From Sphaerimonospora sp050942215 (GTDB lineage Bacteria; Actinomycetota; Actinomycetes; Streptosporangiales; Streptosporangiaceae), in NCBI RefSeq assembly GCF_050942215.1, contig NZ_CP192056.1, positions 1,240,001 to 1,304,000 on the forward strand: a stretch of DNA of 64,000 nucleotides, in the 5' to 3' direction. The notes beneath the pieces were generated by a model. The model made no database searches and was not told where the DNA came from. It saw only the letters and a list, made by a program, of their open reading frames with translations. The position numbers were made by a program, and so were the translations under genes. Of this stretch, positions 61,758 to 64,000 are shown one piece after another; position 1 is the stretch's first letter; each line of letters begins with the position of its first letter.

Positions 61758-62953
61758 CCGACGAGCAAAGCAGAGGTGAGCGCGGCATGTCCGTCGTGGC
61801 GCAGACACGACCGCACGGCACGGCTGACCCGGCGGTGCAGGCCGGAAAGACAGAAAAGACAGATTCGATCGTCCGGGTACGGGGACTGAGCAAGCGGTTC
61901 CAGCGGGCCGACGGCACTGTCATGCCCGCCGTCGACGGGGTCTCCTTCGACGTGGCCCGCGGCGAGTTCCTCGTGCTGCTCGGCCCGAGTGGATGCGGCA
62001 AGACCACGCTGCTGCGCGCGGTCGCCGGCCTGGAGACGCCCGACGAGGGCACGATCGAAATCGACGGCCAGATGGTGTACGACCACACGCGCGGACTCGT
62101 CGTGCCACCGGAAAAGCGGCGGATCGGCATGATTTTCCAGTCGTACGCACTGTGGCCGCACATGACTGTGGCGCAGAACGTGGCATACCCGCTCCAGAAT
62201 CGGGCCGAGAAGCTCTCCAAGGCGCGGATCGCGGAGAAGGTCAAGCGGATCCTCGACTTCGTCCACATCGGAGACCTGGCCGGCCAGTATCCGGGCCAGA
62301 TGAGCGGTGGCCAACAGCAGCGGGTCGCCCTGGCCCGCGCGCTGGTCGCCGGCAACGACCTGGTGCTCTTCGACGAACCACTGTCCAATGTCGACGCCAG
62401 GGTACGCGAGCAACTCCGTGTCGAGCTGGTCACCATGCAGCGGGAGCTGGGCTTCTCGGCCATCTACGTGACCCACGACCAGCAGGAGGCGATGGGGCTG
62501 GCACACCGGATCGCGGTCATGGGCGGCGGGCGCTTCGCCCAGCTCGACGCGCCGCGCGCCATCTACCACCAGGCGACCTCTCGCTATGTGGCCGACTTCG
62601 TCGGTACGAGCAATGAGGTGCCCGGACGGGTCAGCGCGGTCACGCCGGAGGGCGTGGTGACGGTCGACACCGCCTACGGGCCGGTCCAGGGGACGGCGGG
62701 CCCGGCGGACCTGGCGGTCGGCGACGAGGCCATCGCGCTTTTCCGCCCGGAGCGGGCAACGTTCGCCCCGGCCGGTGGCGGCTTCGTCGGCACTGTCGAG
62801 GCCGTGCTCTTCCTCGGCCCGCACACCGAGTACACCGTCCGCTGCGATGAACGGCGCTTCCGCGTCTGGAGCAACGGCCCGCAGGAGCCGGAACCCGGCG
62901 ACGCCGTGTGGATCGCTGTTGCCACCGCCGACATCCGCGTCCTCAAGCCCTGA
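61754..62953 (+). CDS. ABC ATP-binding protein
   Basis: A 399-residue ATPase from ATG 61754 (ATGA overlap). Walker A is GPSGCGKTTL, signature MSGGQQQRVALARAL, Walker B LVLFDEPLSNVD and switch VTHDQQEAM. The C-terminal TOBE-like domain follows (GRVSAVTPEGVVTVD). It powers the permease encoded before it. A disordered N-terminus of about 35 residues is unusual; ATG 61787 is a possible internal start. Confidence 0.94.
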   Translation: MTDEQSRGERGMSVVAQTRPHGTADPAVQAGKTEKTDSIVRVRGLSKRFQRADGTVMPAVDGVSFDVARGEFLVLLGPSGCGKTTLLRAVAGLETPDEGTIEIDGQMVYDHTRGLVVPPEKRRIGMIFQSYALWPHMTVAQNVAYPLQNRAEKLSKARIAEKVKRILDFVHIGDLAGQYPGQMSGGQQQRVALARALVAGNDLVLFDEPLSNVDARVREQLRVELVTMQRELGFSAIYVTHDQQEAMGLAHRIAVMGGGRFAQLDAPRAIYHQATSRYVADFVGTSNEVPGRVSAVTPEGVVTVDTAYGPVQGTAGPADLAVGDEAIALFRPERATFAPAGGGFVGTVEAVLFLGPHTEYTVRCDERRFRVWSNGPQEPEPGDAVWIAVATADIRVLKP

Positions 62954-62983
62954 TCGTCCGCAACCCTTCTACGAAGGAGCATC

Positions 62984-64000
62984 ATGTCCGACCCCGAATA
63001 CGACGTCCTCGTCGTCGGCGCGGGAAACGCCGCCTTCTCCGCCGCCCACTCCGCCCGTGAGCAGGTCGACCGGGTCTGCGTCCTGGAGAAGGCGCCGGCG
63101 GCCGAGCTGGGCGGCAACTCGTACTACACGCTCGGCTCGATGCGCGCCACGTACGGGGGGCTCGACGACCTGCGCCCGCTCCTCGACGAGCTCGACGAGC
63201 GGGAGGCGGCGACCTTCGACCTGCCGCCGTACACGGTGGACGACTTCGCGGCCGACATGCTCCGGGTGACCCGCGGCCGCACCGACCCGACCCTGATGCG
63301 GATCCTCGTGGAAGACTCCTTCCCCACCCTTCAGTGGCTGCACCGGCACGGCGTGAAGTTCAAGCTCCAGTCGGACAACCAAATCTTCGAGGTCAACGGG
63401 CGCAAGAAGTTCTGGGGCGGCGGCACCATCGCCACGGTCGGCGGCGGCATCGGTCTGATCGAGCAGCACCTGACCGAAGCCAAGTCGACCGGCATCGACG
63501 TACGGGTCGAGCACCAGATGACCGGCTTCCTGCTCGGCCCGGCCGGCGCGGTCGAGGGCGTGGTGTGCCGCACCCCGGCGGGCGAGGTGGTGATCCGGGC
63601 CAAGGCGGTCGTGCTCGCCTCCGGCGGCTTCGAGGCAGACGCCCGGTTGCGCGCCGTTCACCTCGGACCCGGCTGGGACACCGCCAAGGTCCGGGGCAGC
63701 CGCTACAACACCGGCGAAGGGCTGATGAGCGCGCTCGGGATCGGCGCCCAGGCGTACGGCAACTGGTCCGGCGCACACGCGGTCGCCTGGGACATCAATG
63801 CGGGCCCGTACGGCAACCGAGTGCTCACCAACAAGCTCCAGCGGCACTCGTACCCGTTCGGCATCACCGTCAACATCGAGGGCAGACGCTTCGTCGACGA
63901 GGGCGAGCACTTCCGCAACTACACGTACGCGAAGATCGGCTCGGCGATCCTACGACAGACCGGCGGGCTGGCTTACCAGATCTTCGACCAGCGCGGCGTC
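62984..64000 (+). CDS. FAD-dependent TcuA-like dehydrogenase (cut by window end)
   Basis: The first 339 residues are present; no stop is reached. The FAD-binding GAGNAAFSAAHSAREQ (12-27), ADP-ribose-site glutamate in VCVLEKAP, GNSYYTLGSMRATYGG and KAVVLASGGFEAD resemble tricarballylate dehydrogenase TcuA and related fumarate-reductase flavoproteins. ATG 62984 follows AAGGAGC. It is the last visible gene of the IclR cluster, and its substrate could be the acid imported by the ABC system. Confidence 0.9.
   Translation, partial: MSDPEYDVLVVGAGNAAFSAAHSAREQVDRVCVLEKAPAAELGGNSYYTLGSMRATYGGLDDLRPLLDELDEREAATFDLPPYTVDDFAADMLRVTRGRTDPTLMRILVEDSFPTLQWLHRHGVKFKLQSDNQIFEVNGRKKFWGGGTIATVGGGIGLIEQHLTEAKSTGIDVRVEHQMTGFLLGPAGAVEGVVCRTPAGEVVIRAKAVVLASGGFEADARLRAVHLGPGWDTAKVRGSRYNTGEGLMSALGIGAQAYGNWSGAHAVAWDINAGPYGNRVLTNKLQRHSYPFGITVNIEGRRFVDEGEHFRNYTYAKIGSAILRQTGGLAYQIFDQRGV

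Overview
The window is high-GC chromosomal DNA from an actinobacterium. Markers are the mtrA-mtrB-lpqB operon, a SpoIIM/RDD pair, a GPP34 protein, an Rv3235-type protein next to secA, DasR-type GntR control of an N-acetylglucosamine PTS, and many promoters that look leaderless. I favour a Streptosporangiaceae-like filamentous actinomycete, but no rRNA is present to confirm this. No tRNA, rRNA, CRISPR array, transposase or phage gene was seen.

Layout. 1-6784: sugar-phosphate genes (phosphomannomutase C-terminus, Trm112-like protein, SIS-domain isomerase), a cation diffusion facilitator, a MerR regulator, ahcY, and a second short archaeal-type SAH-hydrolase homologue. The two hydrolases are separated by inverted arrays of a 53-bp repeat. 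6785-12062: RDD and SpoIIM genes with divergent leaderless promoters, GPP34, an APC permease and a GNAT enzyme. 12103-18005 (minus): overlapping DUF58, MoxR, DUF4350, DUF4129 and membrane-protein genes. 18390-23497: mtrA-mtrB-lpqB and comF. 23507-25364: two ArsR/SRPBCC units, one a fusion with a palindromic operator inside its promoter. 25913-44205: the hpf, NarL-type regulator, ycaQ-like and secA backbone, interrupted by two accessory blocks. The first is a DUF1023 hydrolase, lipoprotein and small helical protein (26.7-29.3 kb). The second is a GntR, cupin, HbpS, Rieske oxygenase, SCP2, unknown protein and heterodimeric ABC exporter block (30.6-39.5 kb).

44271-51681: Rv3235-like gene, DasR-type regulator with its EIIC, a GlmS-isomerase-like SIS protein, EIIB, EIIA and HPr, and a GH3 lipoprotein. 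Together these look like an amino-sugar uptake and processing locus with a compound dre-type operator. 51755-55200: three HAD-family proteins, a DUF6912-like protein and a small membrane protein. 55253-64000: an IclR-controlled catabolic cluster with a RraA-like aldolase, acylating acetaldehyde dehydrogenase, 4-hydroxy-2-oxovalerate aldolase, an ABC importer and a TcuA-like flavoprotein cut by the window edge.

The best candidates for undescribed biology are the GntR/Rieske cluster with two TTGT-N3-ACAA operators and its unrecognised 448-residue protein, the IclR/aldolase/TcuA-like cluster, and the 53-bp intergenic repeat family. All functions are read from sequence motifs by eye; no database search was run.
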